64,000 nucleotides of DNA from contig JAMWET010001300.1 in assembly GCA_024036415.1 (NCBI GenBank), positions 1,729,501-1,793,500 on the forward strand. The letters are read 5' to 3'. The translations under genes were made by a program, and so were the position numbers. This DNA comes from Prochilodus magdalenae (lineage: Eukaryota > Chordata > Actinopteri > Characiformes > Prochilodontidae). The notes under the pieces were generated by a model. That model was given only the letters and a program-made list of their open reading frames with translations, had not been told where the DNA came from and ran no database searches. Shown piece after piece: positions 11,840-24,870 of the stretch (its first letter is position 1; every line of letters starts with the position of its first letter).

Positions 11840-13300
11840 GAAGTCATTTCACAACTCAAATCCTCCAGCTGCACTCTTGACCCTTGACCAGCTTGTTACC
11901 AGCTCATTGTCTGCTGACAAGCTGCTGATCAGGTCACCAGTCAAGACCAGAAATCTAAACTCCTCTTTGCTGAACAATGGCAGACCTATTCCTGACCTTC
12001 CATTTCTTGGCAAAGTTATTGAAAAGGCGGTGTCAGGACAGATGAACAGTTATCTTAACATGAGTCATCATAATGAAATATCTCAATTTGGTCTAAAGGT
12101 ACATCAGAGTACTGTGAAACAGCTCTACTCAAGGTCTTGAATCATCTTAGAATGAATAGAGATTTGGGCAACACGTCTGTTCTGGTTCTTCTAGCTTGAA
12201 TGGCTACTTTTGATGCAGTTCGTCACAAAATTCTGCAAATCCTGGTGGGCCTAACTAGTAATGTCATGTTTAATTTAAATCGGTGAGGCCAATCATTCTT
12301 TGAGCCATTTTGCACCATTTGTGATTTTCACACAGAGGAATTTGTATTCTGTATTTAACCCATCCGTGAAGTGAAACACCCACACACTAGTGAACCCTAG
12401 AGGGCTGTGAGCACACCTGCCTGGAGCGGTGGGCAGCCCTATCCACTGCGCCCGGGGAGCGGTTGGTGGTTAGGTGCCTTGCTCAAGGGCACCTTAGTCG
12501 TTACTGTCAGTTCAGGAAATCTAAGCGGCAACCCTCCGGCCACAAGGCTGGTTCCCTAACCTCCAGCCCATGATTGCCCGTAAATGGACAAGACTACTTT
12601 GTCACAGTGGGTTGTTGGGTCTCTAAATACCATACAGCAACTTGCAGGGTCTTACAGTAATCAATTTAGGGCCTTCGCTTTTTTAATCTGTTTGTTCCCA
12701 TTTACTTTCTGGTATAATGACGAGGTACAACTCTGGTTACCACCACTACACAGATGATAGCCAGATGTACTTGTTCAAGGTTTCTAATGATTAGAAGCCC
12801 TTCAGCCGGACCCTGTTCAGGTTTCAGAGCTTCTCTTCCTCACCGATAGTGAGACTTTATTTCACTACTGTGATGTTCTCCTCTCAGGTGCATTTAAGAG
12901 CTCTGTTGCATACCTGTAAAGATTTCAGAATGTAGGTGCTGAGGTCCTGTCCAGTACAAGGGACCATGTAACACCAGCTCTCTAATCACACCACTGGTTA
13001 GCAGCGCAGAATTAATTAAATATTCTATAATTCGTTTTTAAATATCTTAGTGTTGTTCGCTCGTTCTTACTGAAATTAAGGTAAGGTGTGCTTCTATGTG
13101 GGTGCTTGGGTCATCTGGTAGCAATGAGCCGGAAGCCCCTTAAGGACAGCTGAGGAGCAGAGAGGCTGCATTTAGTCACTACTGCTCAAAGCTCTGGAAT
13201 TCTCTTCCTGAGGAGCTGAGGGCCACTGAATCACTCAACACGCTTATTTTTTCAGATGAGCTTTGACAGAAACTTTTACTTTTTTTCTTTTTTTATTGTG
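11840..13300 (+). mobile_element. Broken L2-type LINE reverse-transcriptase fragment
   Basis: Translation in changing frames gives ordered blocks of an L2-type non-LTR reverse transcriptase. At 11970-12110 it reads as NNGRPIPDLPFLGKVIEKAV, then QMNSYL and a FGLKVHQST segment, matching the NYRPISxLPFLSKVxEK to GFRxxHST region. At 12130-12240 it reads VLNHLRMNRDLG and FDAVRHKIL, matching the AFDTVDHxIL block. At 12740-12790 it reads YHHYTDDSQMYL, matching the YADDTQ catalytic block. Near 13150-13260 the LWNSLPEELR-type C-terminal block is visible in the bases ('aagctctggaattctcttcc', 'tgaggagctgagg'). Stops and frameshifts make it inactive. The R1 repeat at 12325-12590 interrupts it. The 5' part is missing. 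Confidence 0.85.
12325..12590 (+). repeat. Dispersed repeat family R1, copy 3, inside the LINE
   Basis: It carries the R1 landmarks 'aacccatccgtgaagtgaaa', 'gagcggtgggcagcccta', 'gcgcccggggagcgg', 'gccttgctcaagggcacctt' and 'ggttccctaacctccag'. It sits between the FDAVRHKIL block and the GPxLF/YxDD blocks of the surrounding LINE relic, so it inserted after the LINE was in place. Confidence 0.8.
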
Positions 13301-14111
13301 AGCGTCACTCTTGCTTTCCTTTTTGTCTTTAAATCCACCTGAGAGTTGCCTGTACACAAGCTTCAGTGGAAGAGAGCTGAAAAAAAAACAGGCCTTAACA
13401 TAATCACTCACACGTTGGCCTAAATGTGATTAGCAATCTAGAAACAGCACAGTATCTTCAATATTCTATCTTCATTTTACATGCCATGACCTCATCTCAT
13501 CTTTATCATTTTGAAAATGCTTAACCTCAAAATTCTGCTGTTTATTTCCAGTGTTTAATCTGGCTCTCAGAGTCTGAGATGGGGACATAAACGCTTGTAC
13601 CACCAGGTTTAAAAAAAATCACCTCATTGTTGATGTGGTCACAGACATTTGACCTCACACTGCTGGCACATGTACAAATATTTTTAAGGTTGCTGTATAG
13701 TTCACCCTCCCCACCCAATCAACCCTGTCAGTGGACCTACCCTATTGTATATCCTCTTCTAATTAGATACTATTTGTGTAGTAGATCATTCTCTGACGCT
13801 GCATGCTGTGCTGGCAGGTGTGCATTATGTGCAACAGCACTAAATGACCTTTTCAGTGTTGAATTAGTGACACAGAGGTGTGTACAGCCCAGTGAATGAT
13901 ACATTCATTCTAAAATCACACACACTACCAATGATGTTGCTGCTGGGTTGAGAATGGTCACAGCCCAGATTACAGAGATGCCTTTGCATTTGTAGAGGGA
14001 ATAGAAGGGAGCTGTTATGTAGCTCAGCCAGTATCTGTAAATGTACAGAATATACCATCTAGGTAGGAATAAAATATGAACGGGGTTCAGCTGACAGTAA
14101 ACATACATAGA
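13301..14111. other. Intergenic, nothing recognised
   Basis: No gene recognised. T-rich stretches follow the LINE relic. The open frames at 13627-13899 and on the - strand at 13864-14141 have no recognisable features. Confidence 0.4.
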
Positions 14112-14113
14112 TA

Positions 14114-14645
14114 CAGGGGTTGGACAATGAAACTGAAACACCTGTCATTTTAGTGTGGGAGGTTTCATGGCTAAATTGGACCAGCCTGGTGGCCAATCTT
14201 CATTAATTGCACATTGCACCAGTAAGAGCAGAGTGTGAAGGTTCAGTTAGCAGGTAAGAGCACAGTTCTGCTCAAAATACTGCAATGCACACAGCATTAT
14301 GGGTGACATACCAGAGTTCAAAAGAGGACAAATTGTTGGTGCACGTCTTGCTGGCGCATCTGTGACCAAGACAGCAAGTCTTTGTGATGTATCAAGAGCC
14401 ACGGTATCCAGGGTAATGTCAGCATACCACCAAGAAGGACGAACCACATCCAACAGGATTAACTGTGGAAGCAAGAGGACGCTGTCTGAAAGGGATGTTC
14501 GGGTGCTAACCCGGATTGTATCCAAAAAACATAAAACCACGGCTGCTCAAATGACGCTGTATTGGCCGCAAAAGGAGGCCCTGCACCATACTAATAAATG
14601 ATTGTGGTCTAAAACCAGGTGTTTCAGTTTCATTGTCCAACCCTG
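14114..14645 (+). mobile_element. Internally deleted Tc1-like transposon, copy 1
   Basis: The element starts with 'caggggttggacaatgaaac' and ends with the inverted form 'gtttcattgtccaaccctg', each continuing as 'tgaaacacctg'. TA dinucleotides flank both sides (14112-14113 and 14646-14647), the expected Tc1 target duplication. At 532 bases it is about one third of a full Tc1 element. It keeps the N-terminal part of the transposase frame and the 3' end, with the catalytic middle deleted. It is closely related to 53999-54526 in the opposite orientation. Confidence 0.93.
14299..14601 (+). pseudogene. Tc1-like transposase, N-terminal remnant
   Basis: The 100-residue frame begins MGDIPEFKRGQIVGARLAGA. 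It contains the helix-turn-helix DNA-binding region of Tc1 transposases (ASVTKTASLCDVSRATVSRV, about residues 20-39) and part of the second DNA-binding subdomain (SKRTLSERDVRVLTRIV, about residues 58-74). After MTL near residue 86 the frame jumps to sequence from the 3' end of the element, which removes the whole DDE catalytic domain. It cannot be a functional transposase, though a DNA-binding peptide could in theory be made. Confidence 0.9.
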
Positions 14646-15762
14646 TAAGTATTCAATTATTAATTCTGTATATTAAAATAGGTTCTCAATTAATTCATGA
14701 AACAGTAAAAGCATTGAAGAATGGAAGGATGGGAAAGGATCAAAAAGGAGTGAAAACTGGCAACGATAAGGACAACATTGAAGGAGAAAGTGGCAGATGA
14801 TGTAACACGCATTCTGCAGTTTGTTTAGTCACTGTAGATCCCTGTTCTACGAAACAGACCTCACTAAAATGTTGAACTTAGTCCCAAATCTGAAGGGGAC
14901 AGGTCAAATACCGAAGACTCTTACTAGGAAAGTCCACTGTACACGAGCTAATATACCTGATGAAATGGACAACAAGACTCTGTACAAAGTATGAATCTTA
15001 TAATCTGCATGCCCGTGTAGATCTTGCCTTTGTTGTAGAACTAGAACACTGTGTACTCTTTAGTAAAAGACTCACAGCAAAGTATGAGGCATCAGAGAAA
15101 CACGCCTCACACAAACGCACACACACAGCCTAGTGTGGTTTGGTGTGTTTTGGAGACTGGTAAATCTGAGTAAGCCCTGCATCCTCACGCACTACTGTTT
15201 GGGTGGTTCGGGTCAATAGCTGTCACTTACTGGGAAATCCACTGGCCTGTTTCAAGGTTTTTGGAATGTTTTTGAAACTTGCTGAAGCAGCTTGTTGCTA
15301 AGGGAACTTTACCAAAGAAATATAATCAAATCATGAATCCCAAGTCAAGCAACGTAGTCTAAAGTAAGCTTGTATAAAACCACTTCACAGGCTACTCTGA
15401 GGTAATACCTGCAGCGTAATATGGCCCATGACCTGGGTTTCAGGTGACAGGTTTCACTGTATGTATTTGGGCACAGAGCAAGCATCACAACTTTTAATGA
15501 ATTTTCTTACTTTGAGATATGATTAGGTACACAGTACCCCAACCCAGACATCAGTGAACACCGACAAGAATGGCATTCCAAACACAAAAAATAAACTTAC
15601 AGAGGAAGCAGCAGATTTGGGTGCTCCAAGGGGGCAGAGCTAGAATGTTCCAAGAAGCTCCAGGAGAGGGGGTGCTGTTATTTTCAGCTAAAACATCATA
15701 AGATCAATGCATTTGTGTTCTCTTAATTTGACCCAAATATATATGTATCAATTATTAACCTG

Positions 15763-15837
15763 TTCAATATGAGTCAGTTCAGTACGAGTCAGTTCAGTAC
15801 GAGTCAGTTCAGTACGAGTCAGTTCAATACGAGTCAG
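15763..15837 (+). repeat. 15-bp tandem repeat, five copies
   Basis: Units are 'ttcaatatgagtcag', three identical copies of 'ttcagtacgagtcag', then 'ttcaatacgagtcag', followed by a partial unit near 15844. The first unit contains TGAGTCA, the AP-1/NF-E2 core site; in the others the core reads CGAGTCA. Confidence 0.95.
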
Positions 15838-17070
15838 CTCTGTTCAATACTAGACAGCTAAAACGATGGACTTGAATGGCACATTAAAATGCATAAAGAT
15901 ACACTAAGGTGAATCGACTGCGGGGGGGTGGTGCCCTGACCTGGGGAGCGAGGGGTACAATTCCATGTGTCATTTTATAGATCTGATAGCACCACAGGTC
16001 ACTGTAAAATGCAGAAGATAGCAAAAGCTTATGAATGAGGTTAAAGGTTTTTCCTACAGCCATGCCAGGACGCAGTTGGCAATCTCAATTTGTTTATGCG
16101 AAGACTGCAACATACCGGTGGGAAAAAGTGACTCACCAGAGGGTCGTATTTTTATGAAAAGGTGCTTTTGGTAAGTGGGTGACATGGCAGGGCAAGGATG
16201 TGCTGATGAAGCTGGAGGGAGAAATGCAATGATTTTCACAGACAGGAAGTAGGTCAGATGTCATACTGTCAGGTTCCTGCAGGGTTTTCCTTCTTAGACA
16301 GACATGTATTTACTTAAGTGCTTCAGGCTGTGACAGGGAAGCACTCACTGTATAAAGAGATAAGACAAAACACCTTTTACAGTATGACTCAGTGATGCCA
16401 GGAAGGTGGTGAGTCAGTCACACACACACTCGCAATCCAGGGACAAAAGCGGCTAATTTGAAATCCAAAACAAAAAGTGAGGTAGGGTAAGGGTAATAAA
16501 TCAATGCTGAACGTGCGTCTTATTTCCGAAAATTCTACCCTAACAACTTAGTCATATGGAAAGTGATTTCTTTCCCTTGTTGTGTTTATGAACAGGGTGT
16601 GTATCCTGGCTAAATGTCTCACCAAGGTGTGCGTCTAGTCAGTGCAGATCTGGGTTTGTTATGTAACTGTCTGGAGGTCGCTGCACAGGCCTGTGCAAAC
16701 TGTTTGTCCATATCTTTCCTATTCCTGTTGTTTTGGGTGCTTCAGTCCTCCAATGCATTTTCCTAACCTAAACTGTGGGACTTTATCTCTTTTTATTATT
16801 TACTTTTATTATTATTATTATCAATATGGAAGACACAGGGCATGACAACTGCCCTAAAAATATACCCAGTGCCTCTAACATCTAAATAGAATTTATATAG
16901 AAATGCTTATTCCAGGCTTCTTTTAATACTTCCTTTAATTTTAATAATACATATCACACAGTGCAGCTTGAGAGTTAATGTCATTTATTTTACTTTCATA
17001 CTTTTTGATACTTGTGTGTAATCATAAAAGAGGCATCCATCTGTGTGATTGGCTCAAAGTGCTCTTTAGC

Positions 17071-17093
17071 ATTCATTCATTCATTCATTCATT
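17071..17093. repeat. (ATTC)n microsatellite
   Basis: Nearly six copies of ATTC in an AT-rich stretch. Confidence 0.95.
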
Positions 17094-20000
17094 GAAACCA
17101 TAAAAAATGGGATAGTGAGGTGTACCATTGATATTTGATATGGTTAAACAAGTGCAAATTTAACATGCCTTTTTCTTCTTGTGTTTCCAAATCATCATCG
17201 TTGGAAAATTTGGACAGCAATCAGACAAATATTTCTTAAGATGTGACCTGAAAAACCCTACTGTTCTACTTTTTGATTAGAAGTGTTTTTCCATTACTGG
17301 GATGTAATATTTGTATCTTTTGGAATTCATTGGATTTAGAGTGAATTTCAACACCATTTTGACAAGTTAACAATTAAACTGAACATTTACTGAACAACAC
17401 ATACATTTGCTACATTTCACACACTTTGTTTTCACTAGTCTTATTTATTTATTTTTTTGGGGTTTTCTTTGCAACAGTTTATTATTATATTGAGGCTGGA
17501 AAGCTTATCTGGTTCAAACAATCTAGATCTGCATTCGATTCAATTAATTTTGACTTTTTAGGACCGGTACAAAGAGCCCCTTTATTTGTCACAATTAACC
17601 CCACCTGTGGAGCTAGTCGTGATGTCTGCACTCATTCTGCCTTTGACTTTTCCTAAAACACTAGGTTTTAATTTAGATCTCTTTAATTTACTCGAGCAGA
17701 ACAGCTCATATATACAATGGTGTTATTCACTACTGCAAGCCTGTGATTGTTGTTTGAGTAAGCCCTGGTGTATGAATGTGCGTGCAGATGAGGGGTAGAT
17801 ACGGCTCCCGGTTTGTACAGACAGTAACCGTAACCTCGCCCCATAGTTACCATTACCATGAAACAGGTTCACACAAGTTCCAGCGCTCAGTAGGGAATCC
17901 AGACAGTAAAAAAAATGGAATACACTGTGTCACTTTGCCAGACTGATGAACTTCCACGGCTTTATCTTACAGTGTTGTTTAAAGTGCCAGATGGCACTTG
18001 TTATGACTTCATGCGGTCCCCATGAAACTTATACAGCCTTGAAAAACGCTAAGGCTCTGTATTTGTTCTTGTTTGAGCTGCAGTTCTTAAATCATTTGCT
18101 TCCCAAGGCTGCAACATGCAATGTCAAAGTATCTTCTTCATGTAGCATCGGAAAATTGCAAGTTTGATTCCCGATGATGCATTGTAATTCCCTGTCATTG
18201 TTTAAAGTTGCTTAGTTAATAGTAATATTTGGGAAAACGGTAGTTGGTACATTGTTGCCCTATATAAAGAGTACCACACATACATTTTTCATCTCTAAAA
18301 CATCCTTTTACAGAAAATAAGACTAAACAAATCCAATGTATACATAGTGAAATGCGTAATGTATAAACCAATACTACACAGTTAAATGAATATAATTTCA
18401 TTCTTTGTTATTTGGAATTAATTGTAATAATAACGTTGTAATCAGATATGCTTGCTCCCTACAATTCCATTTATCATGCTATCCAGATGATCCTGTATCT
18501 TACAGTGTATATTTGCCACCTGTAAAGCTTCTATAATATTTAATCTTTCAGGAGGAAAATGTTGTTTTTACACAAAGTTGGACCAGCATATAATTTAGGG
18601 GGGAATATTGCAATTTCTTCTGTTAAAACTGTGATTTATAATCTAGACAATATGTTACACAGTAGAGAGTCATTCGAAGGGCCAGACCACCTCTGGCTGC
18701 TTGTGATGTATAGAGGTATTATGTTTACCTAAAGTCTCAAATAAAAGCATCTCTCTGCATACATACATGTATATGACTAATCACTGGAATTCCTGAGCTG
18801 TGAAAGTCAAAACAATATTCAAGTCAAAACACTTCATTCGCGCCAGACACCAGGCACTGTCTGGTCTGGAATTCCACACTTCCTTTACACTTGTGTCTGG
18901 CTGAACACGTAGTTTTGAGTAAAGTGCGTAGTGTGCAGTGGTATGTACCGTGGTATGGGTCATCTGTTTTTCTGGGCTTTTCTGGCCTGTTCTAAATTCA
19001 GGCTCGATCCTGTGCGAACCCAAATTGCTATAGTGAACCCACAAACGTGTTGTTATTCTTTACTCCTGAGAGTATCACACAGGAAATGTTTGTTCCCCTG
19101 CCAACCTATTGTCACCCCATTCATCACATCCTGTTCTTAAGGTTGTTTGGCAATAACGTTGTGTGTCAATGTGATTAGGCACTGAAAAACTTCAGAATCA
19201 TTGTTCTTCACTACCAGTCAAAATACTTAGAAGAGTCCTGGAATCTAGTCATCTGAAATTCTTCTGAGAAGATTCTACCGCAGCTTCAGATGTAATGGAA
19301 CTAGGCTGTATTGACCCTACAACTCCACACAGCAAACTGCTTCCCGTGATGCAGTAATATTAAGAAACACTTATTGCATTATCCTGGTTCTAGTCTTATT
19401 GGCTATTGTTCCTCTTTTAAAGCGACTGTAAAATCACTATACACACATCTGACCTCACGTCAACACGGAATTGCACAGACTAGTTGACTTATCAACCTTT
19501 CTGCATGGCAATGACACTTTAACCTTGATGTTGACTAATCGCTGATTGATTGTGACACTAACAACATTGACGACTCAGCGAAGACAAAAGGTGAAAAACC
19601 TGGTGGTTTCCGCGTCACAGGATGTATTTCATTCTACTGACCTGGAGACTTTAGCTTCCTTCTAACGCTGATCTACAGTGCTTCAGAGATCAGATATTGA
19701 AGATTGTTATCTCTGGTTTCCCATAGACTACAATAACAGTCACGTGTCGTTGAAAAGGGGGCAAACACCCTACAGTCACGAAAGGTTTAAGGTCAGGTAC
19801 TTTAATCTTTGCAGAATTATGGCACTCTGAATTTCTCTGGCTTTCTGGATGTATGCAGTGGGCGAGAATCGCGGCAAAGTTTCCTAGGGTGCGTCGGATA
19901 GAAATTTGGGAGATTCCAGGGTCTGTGTCTCTGGTGAATACTAGCTATGTGATCCAGAAAAATGCGTCACGCTCTAAGTGTAAGTGTTGAAATCTGAAGG

Positions 20001-21297
20001 CTTTCAGCTCCTGATATCATCTGTTCTGTATTAAGGCGGCAAATAATTAAAAGAAATACTGTGGCAGTCATAGAATAATGGCTATTATGCTGTCATACAG
20101 AAACACAACCCTCCCCTTTTAAACTCACTGTTATACACATTCACATATATCCAGCCTACAGCCTCCAGTCCAGACTGTTTGTTTAATTGAATCAACCATG
20201 ACTAGTTACACGAAACCAGTAAAACAGCATAATCAGGAAAAAGTGTCACACTAGGAAGACATAGAGTGAGGGTCCTGTTAAACGCGTATGTATTTTACAG
20301 ACATTATGTTTTGGTACTTCAGTGTTTTTGTGTTTCTGTTAACTAGTTTTTCCCATAATGTTATAATTAATAGATTACTGCCTTTAGAACCTTAATAACC
20401 GGTGCAAGTGGATGCAGCTGCTGTGTATATTGTAAGTATGATGTGTGATTAACATTCAAGCATTCGCTACCTAAAGAACTCAATAGGTTTGTTGTGTTTG
20501 CCTATACCTCTATTTATTGGACGGTATGGTGTAGTTCTTAGACCACAATAGAGCTGTATTACATTAGAAAATGTAAACAAGTAGAGAAAAGAAATTTTGA
20601 AACAATGTATTTTATAACACTGTGTGCTTCCAGTTAAGATACAAGTCAGCGATGCTGAAGATGAATTACTGTAACTGCTTGCAATTTGTGTAAAATGTAG
20701 GTAGACAAACAACAAGAAGTGAACCTTAAAATTCACTTGTGACGTTTGTGGTGTGTCACCAAATGTGTAAGTTGGATCAGTGGTTGCGATCACTCAGCTT
20801 TTTTCACGTTCACTGCTAGGGTCAGAAAGAGTGCAGGGTGTCCCTCATGCAACAAAGGGAATCCCTGAACCTCTAGGCCGCTCAGCTGAACACTCAGTCT
20901 TATACTGCTTCTGCTTTTGTCATTTCCCCATACTTTCTCCTAAGCTATGTGAAGTGTGCTACAGGTCAGTAAAGCATGTGCTTTAAAATCGATTCTCCTT
21001 TATCTCCAATAAGCAAATGTATTTTTTCATTCAGTTGGATGGGTCTTCAGGAAAAATGACCCGTAACATAGGCAGTGGAATCTAATTATGTTTTGCTTGT
21101 CAACAGGCAGGACCAACTTTGTAAGATACAACATTTTCCTCAGCCTTCTGGAAGCCCTAGATACATCACTGACTAGGAGTCTGAGTGAAAGTCTAACCAA
21201 TGCGCTTCAGTCAGTTGAAACAAAAATCAGTGGCAGCTCCAGACCAGGACTCTGTACTGTACAACTCACATATACAATGTAAAATATAGAACTGATG

Positions 21298-21480
21298 TCT
21301 ACAGAAAAACAAGGAACTCCAAAACAGTCATCTTCAGGAGAGGGCAAAACCCATCTTTACTTTTCATTTAATTTAAAGTGAAAAGATTTTGTTATGAACA
21401 ATTTTGGAGCATTTCTATTGGTCCAGTTCTTATAAAATCTTCACACAAGCTTAAGTGAAGTTGCTGAGTTCAAACTTTTT
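21298..21480 (+). repeat. MITE family M1, diverged copy
   Basis: Similar in order to the better copies at 41775-42014 and 51026-51272: 'cagaaaaacaaggaactcc', 'ttcaggagagggcaaaaccc', 'atttctattggtccagttct' and 'atcttcacacaag'. The terminal repeat is not clear at the right end. It is an old fragment. Confidence 0.5.
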
Positions 21481-24400
21481 AAACACTAAAAAACTGTTTT
21501 TGTTTTGTTGTATTTGGTTTTTTTTATTTGGTGAAAGTATGTTTATTTGTTTGATTTGTTTGTTACAAGCTTCAGCTAAAACACACAAAAATCATGATCT
21601 TTTACAAGCTCCAAATATTCATGTTTAGGACAACTAAAAAATGATGCTAGATTTGATATAATACATAACTGACATTCATAGACAATCAAGTTCAATCTGA
21701 AGGCCTGACTCTAATATACAGTTTGAAAAAATAGGAATATTGGAAAACATGTCCATGTAAGTGTTGAAACGTGACATGCCACCTAACAAACTGTAGCATG
21801 ACCCAAATTGTGTCTTAATTCAGTACAAATGATCAATATTATATACTGACTGATTCATTAGACTGATGTCCATGCTGTTGCCTGAAGCCCACTTGAATCT
21901 TATTATGTCACGTTCTTTCTCTGCATGTTTCCTTTCTCTCCACTTTTTCCCATTCCTCCTTCCTCTTTCACCCCCACTCTTCCCACTGCTCCAACATCTG
22001 GTGTCTTTCGCCCACCGCTTAGCTATTTAGAGCTTATCTTTTATTAGTCATGATGACCAATAACAATAACACATGTTCTTTGTTTAGGCTGTTTGTGTGT
22101 TTTCCTTGACAACAAAATAAGCAGAAGTAAATTATCATTATTATTTTTATGTCGCTCAGGGTTACAAATCTGAATTATTTATGGTATAGAAAACACTCTG
22201 GCAAGCTCCTACCTACAACATGCAGATCATGAAAGCAATCACCAGTGATCATGATAAACACGTCTTCTCAGCAGACAAGTAACAACCAGCCTCGGCCTTA
22301 CTCTCGCTTTGAGACAATTTCTATATATGGGTGTATGCTGCAAGTACATGATTCACCTGGCATCCAGCCCTGTTAGCTTGTGTTTCTTGTGTTATATTGT
22401 ATCCAAATGGGATAAAAATATCGAACCACCACTTTCCTTGAACCTGCTACATAAAGTTGACATAACTAACTATCCACTAAAGATGTCACTGGATGTCATG
22501 AGTGGACATTCCAGATTACACGCTAACTTGTGACAGCATATGATATGTTTATGCTATAGCATGTCAATATTATGTGGCAAAGTATTGGCCATTTTTTCTC
22601 ATTCCATTAGAATACAGCATAGGAAACCCAATCTAACTGGTTAGATACCATGTGAATCAAGAACTTACAGCAAATAAAGTGCTATCAGTATTTGTTTCCT
22701 GAGGTCTGGCCCATAAAGTCTATGTTTGGACTTGATAACATTATTTGTCCTCTCTGATTCCGCTACTGCGGTGAGAGAGACTTTAGATCTTCAATGAAGT
22801 CAATGAAAATCATAACAGAACTCCTGCCTGTGTTGTAACATGCACCCAGCGGGATGTATCATAGGTTTAATACTTCACCGACGGCGATATTTCATAACAT
22901 TCTGTGCGACTGTGTAAAAGTGATCTCTCTGTCTGGTCCTGTCTGAGCCTGGTAGACTGCCCAAGGCAAAGTGGTGAATCAGGAGTTCATAGGGAGCGTT
23001 ATACACCAGGCTTACTTGCTGTGCAAAATATTGAATAGTTAAAGTCAAGTCTTGCCTTAGGCTGTATTTGTTGAAGCCAAGGGTTGGCAAAATACGGAAG
23101 CTAGCACAAAGACAAGTTATTATAGCCGTGGGCAAGTTTATATTACACTGTTTATGCTGTGGCCAGTCTGTAATTCTATACAGATCCTTTAAATAAACAA
23201 CACAATGCAATGCAGAGGAATGAGGTTGATTGGTGGGAAATGTCTGCTGCCCTTTAAGATTTGTCACATGAAGTAAATGAAGTACTGAAAAACAAAAAAT
23301 GTAGGGTGATCACAAATAAATAAAAGATGTATATGAACACAATTAGGTATCACCTTCCTGTAGAGTACAGAGAGAACACGTTACTGTAGGCTTCTAAAAA
23401 TAAGGCTCTATGACACCTACATAAGCCTGTCATTACAACTGGCATAGACCTACATTAATGGTTATAAATTCTTATTCCAATAGGCATCCTTCGCCAATTT
23501 CGATCTGATTAAAAGCCTGTTAAAGCAGGCTTTATGGTCGATGATGCCCATTGGAGTGTAGCCTAACGAACATTAAAACCATTTATTCAGTATTTTTGTC
23601 TTTAGGATTTATAATTATGAAAGGGAATATTCCTTTTCTCCATAACTCTAATTTACTCTCTTTATAACGAAACATGAAGCTGGTCAGTGTTCTACAAGTA
23701 ATGATGATATTCACATTATGAACGCATAAAGAGCATACTGTATTGAACTGTGACATACTTTATCATAATAACTTTATCTGTTGTCATATTGCCCAGTTCT
23801 ATGTTCAGTTTAAATAACACTCCAGTAAAGTACAAAGACATCTATCTAATCTCTGCTTTTATTTAACTAAATGTCTTCTATAGAAAGCCTATACCAAATA
23901 CCCAAATTTCCTTGAGAGAAAGCCTGGAAGACTGCTTGGCTAGCAGACGTGCTGTATTCTGCAGGTCTAAATGAGGTAGACCAATTGTAGTCTGCCCACA
24001 TCAAGCCAAGTTTCACATTGTAGTATGAGCTGGAGACAAGCAAATGTCATGGTCGTGTGTTACATAAAAGCTTTGCATTCGACCCGAATTGTGGTTTGGT
24101 TTAATGGATTTTCCATAGCCGTCTTGGTTGGTTGTCACAGTTACAATGAGTTCCCATGTTCATCTGAGACGTGAATCAGGTGGGTGTTCCCACTGGGGTC
24201 TGAATGTGTGGTTCCAAACTTTCCATTCTCCCCCTAAAATGGAATGTGGCTGACTTTATGGAGGTGGGAAGTAATGATCCGCAGAAAAGCTAAAAGAAGC
24301 TTAGGGGCTCCATGAATGAAAAAGTGGGATGTGATGAACTAATATGCAGCCGATGGACGTTGCGTAAGAATGAAAGCAGGACTGAAGATAATCATTTCCC

Positions 24401-24685
24401 AGAGCGTTTTTTGTGGTATCTATTTTTGAACATAGAAACAAAAGCAAACAATTAGAGGTTAATGAAACCCCACCAACATTTACCAGACCATGACTTCATC
24501 CTTTCAGAGAGTGATTTTATTGGCTGTGCATTTTGTCAATTGAGCGTTTGGTCTTGCTGAACTCTTTCATCACCAACATCATATTGGCAAGATTTTGGAA
24601 CTAGAGATTCTAATAAAAGAGTGAAACATTCACTTTTATTCCTGAAGCTCTCAGTTAGAACAGAACATAGGACACCATGTAATAG
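21481..24685. other. Intergenic, no gene recognised
   Basis: A pyrimidine-rich stretch lies at about 21905-22000. The 130-residue open frame on the - strand at 22875-23267 has no recognisable domain, no sign of splice flanks and no signal peptide, and is probably a chance frame. No other structure was recognised. Confidence 0.35.
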
Positions 24686-24689
24686 TGTA

Positions 24690-24870
24690 ATGTTCTTCCA
24701 AAAAAGCTTCCACAGTGGTTCTTGGCTTAGACACATATTTAGTCTAAAGATGCCAAAAAGGGTTCTTTGGATATATGCCATAAAAGAAAGACTGTTATTC
24801 CCCTAAAGAATGTTTCAGTGACTGTTCTTTTAAAATGTTAGATGTGTGATATGAAGCACCTCTTTAAAGA
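24690..24870. repeat. Dispersed repeat family R3 ('ggttcttt' type), copy
   Basis: Contains 'ttccacagtggttcttggc', 'aaaagggttctttgga', 'ccataaaagaaagactgtta' and 'gaagcacctctttaaagacc'. This is the pattern of a fish MITE-like repeat whose ends carry aaaagggttcttt and aagaaccattt words. Related copies lie at 29095-29460, 31400-31800 and 54700-54960. Confidence 0.55.

Larger units (their letters stand above)
14648..21295. other. Long intergenic stretch, no gene recognised
   Basis: Apart from a 15-base tandem repeat at 15763-15837 and an (ATTC)n run at 17071-17093, I recognise no gene, RNA or transposon with confidence in this 6.6 kb. Open frames are all below 110 residues and overlap between strands. 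The segment 19840-19990 is richer in CpG than its surroundings. Confidence 0.35.

Noticed and set aside
22875..23267. 130-residue open frame on the - strand
   Set aside because: No known motif, signal or membrane segment, and no splice context. A frame of this length is expected by chance in 64 kb read in six frames.
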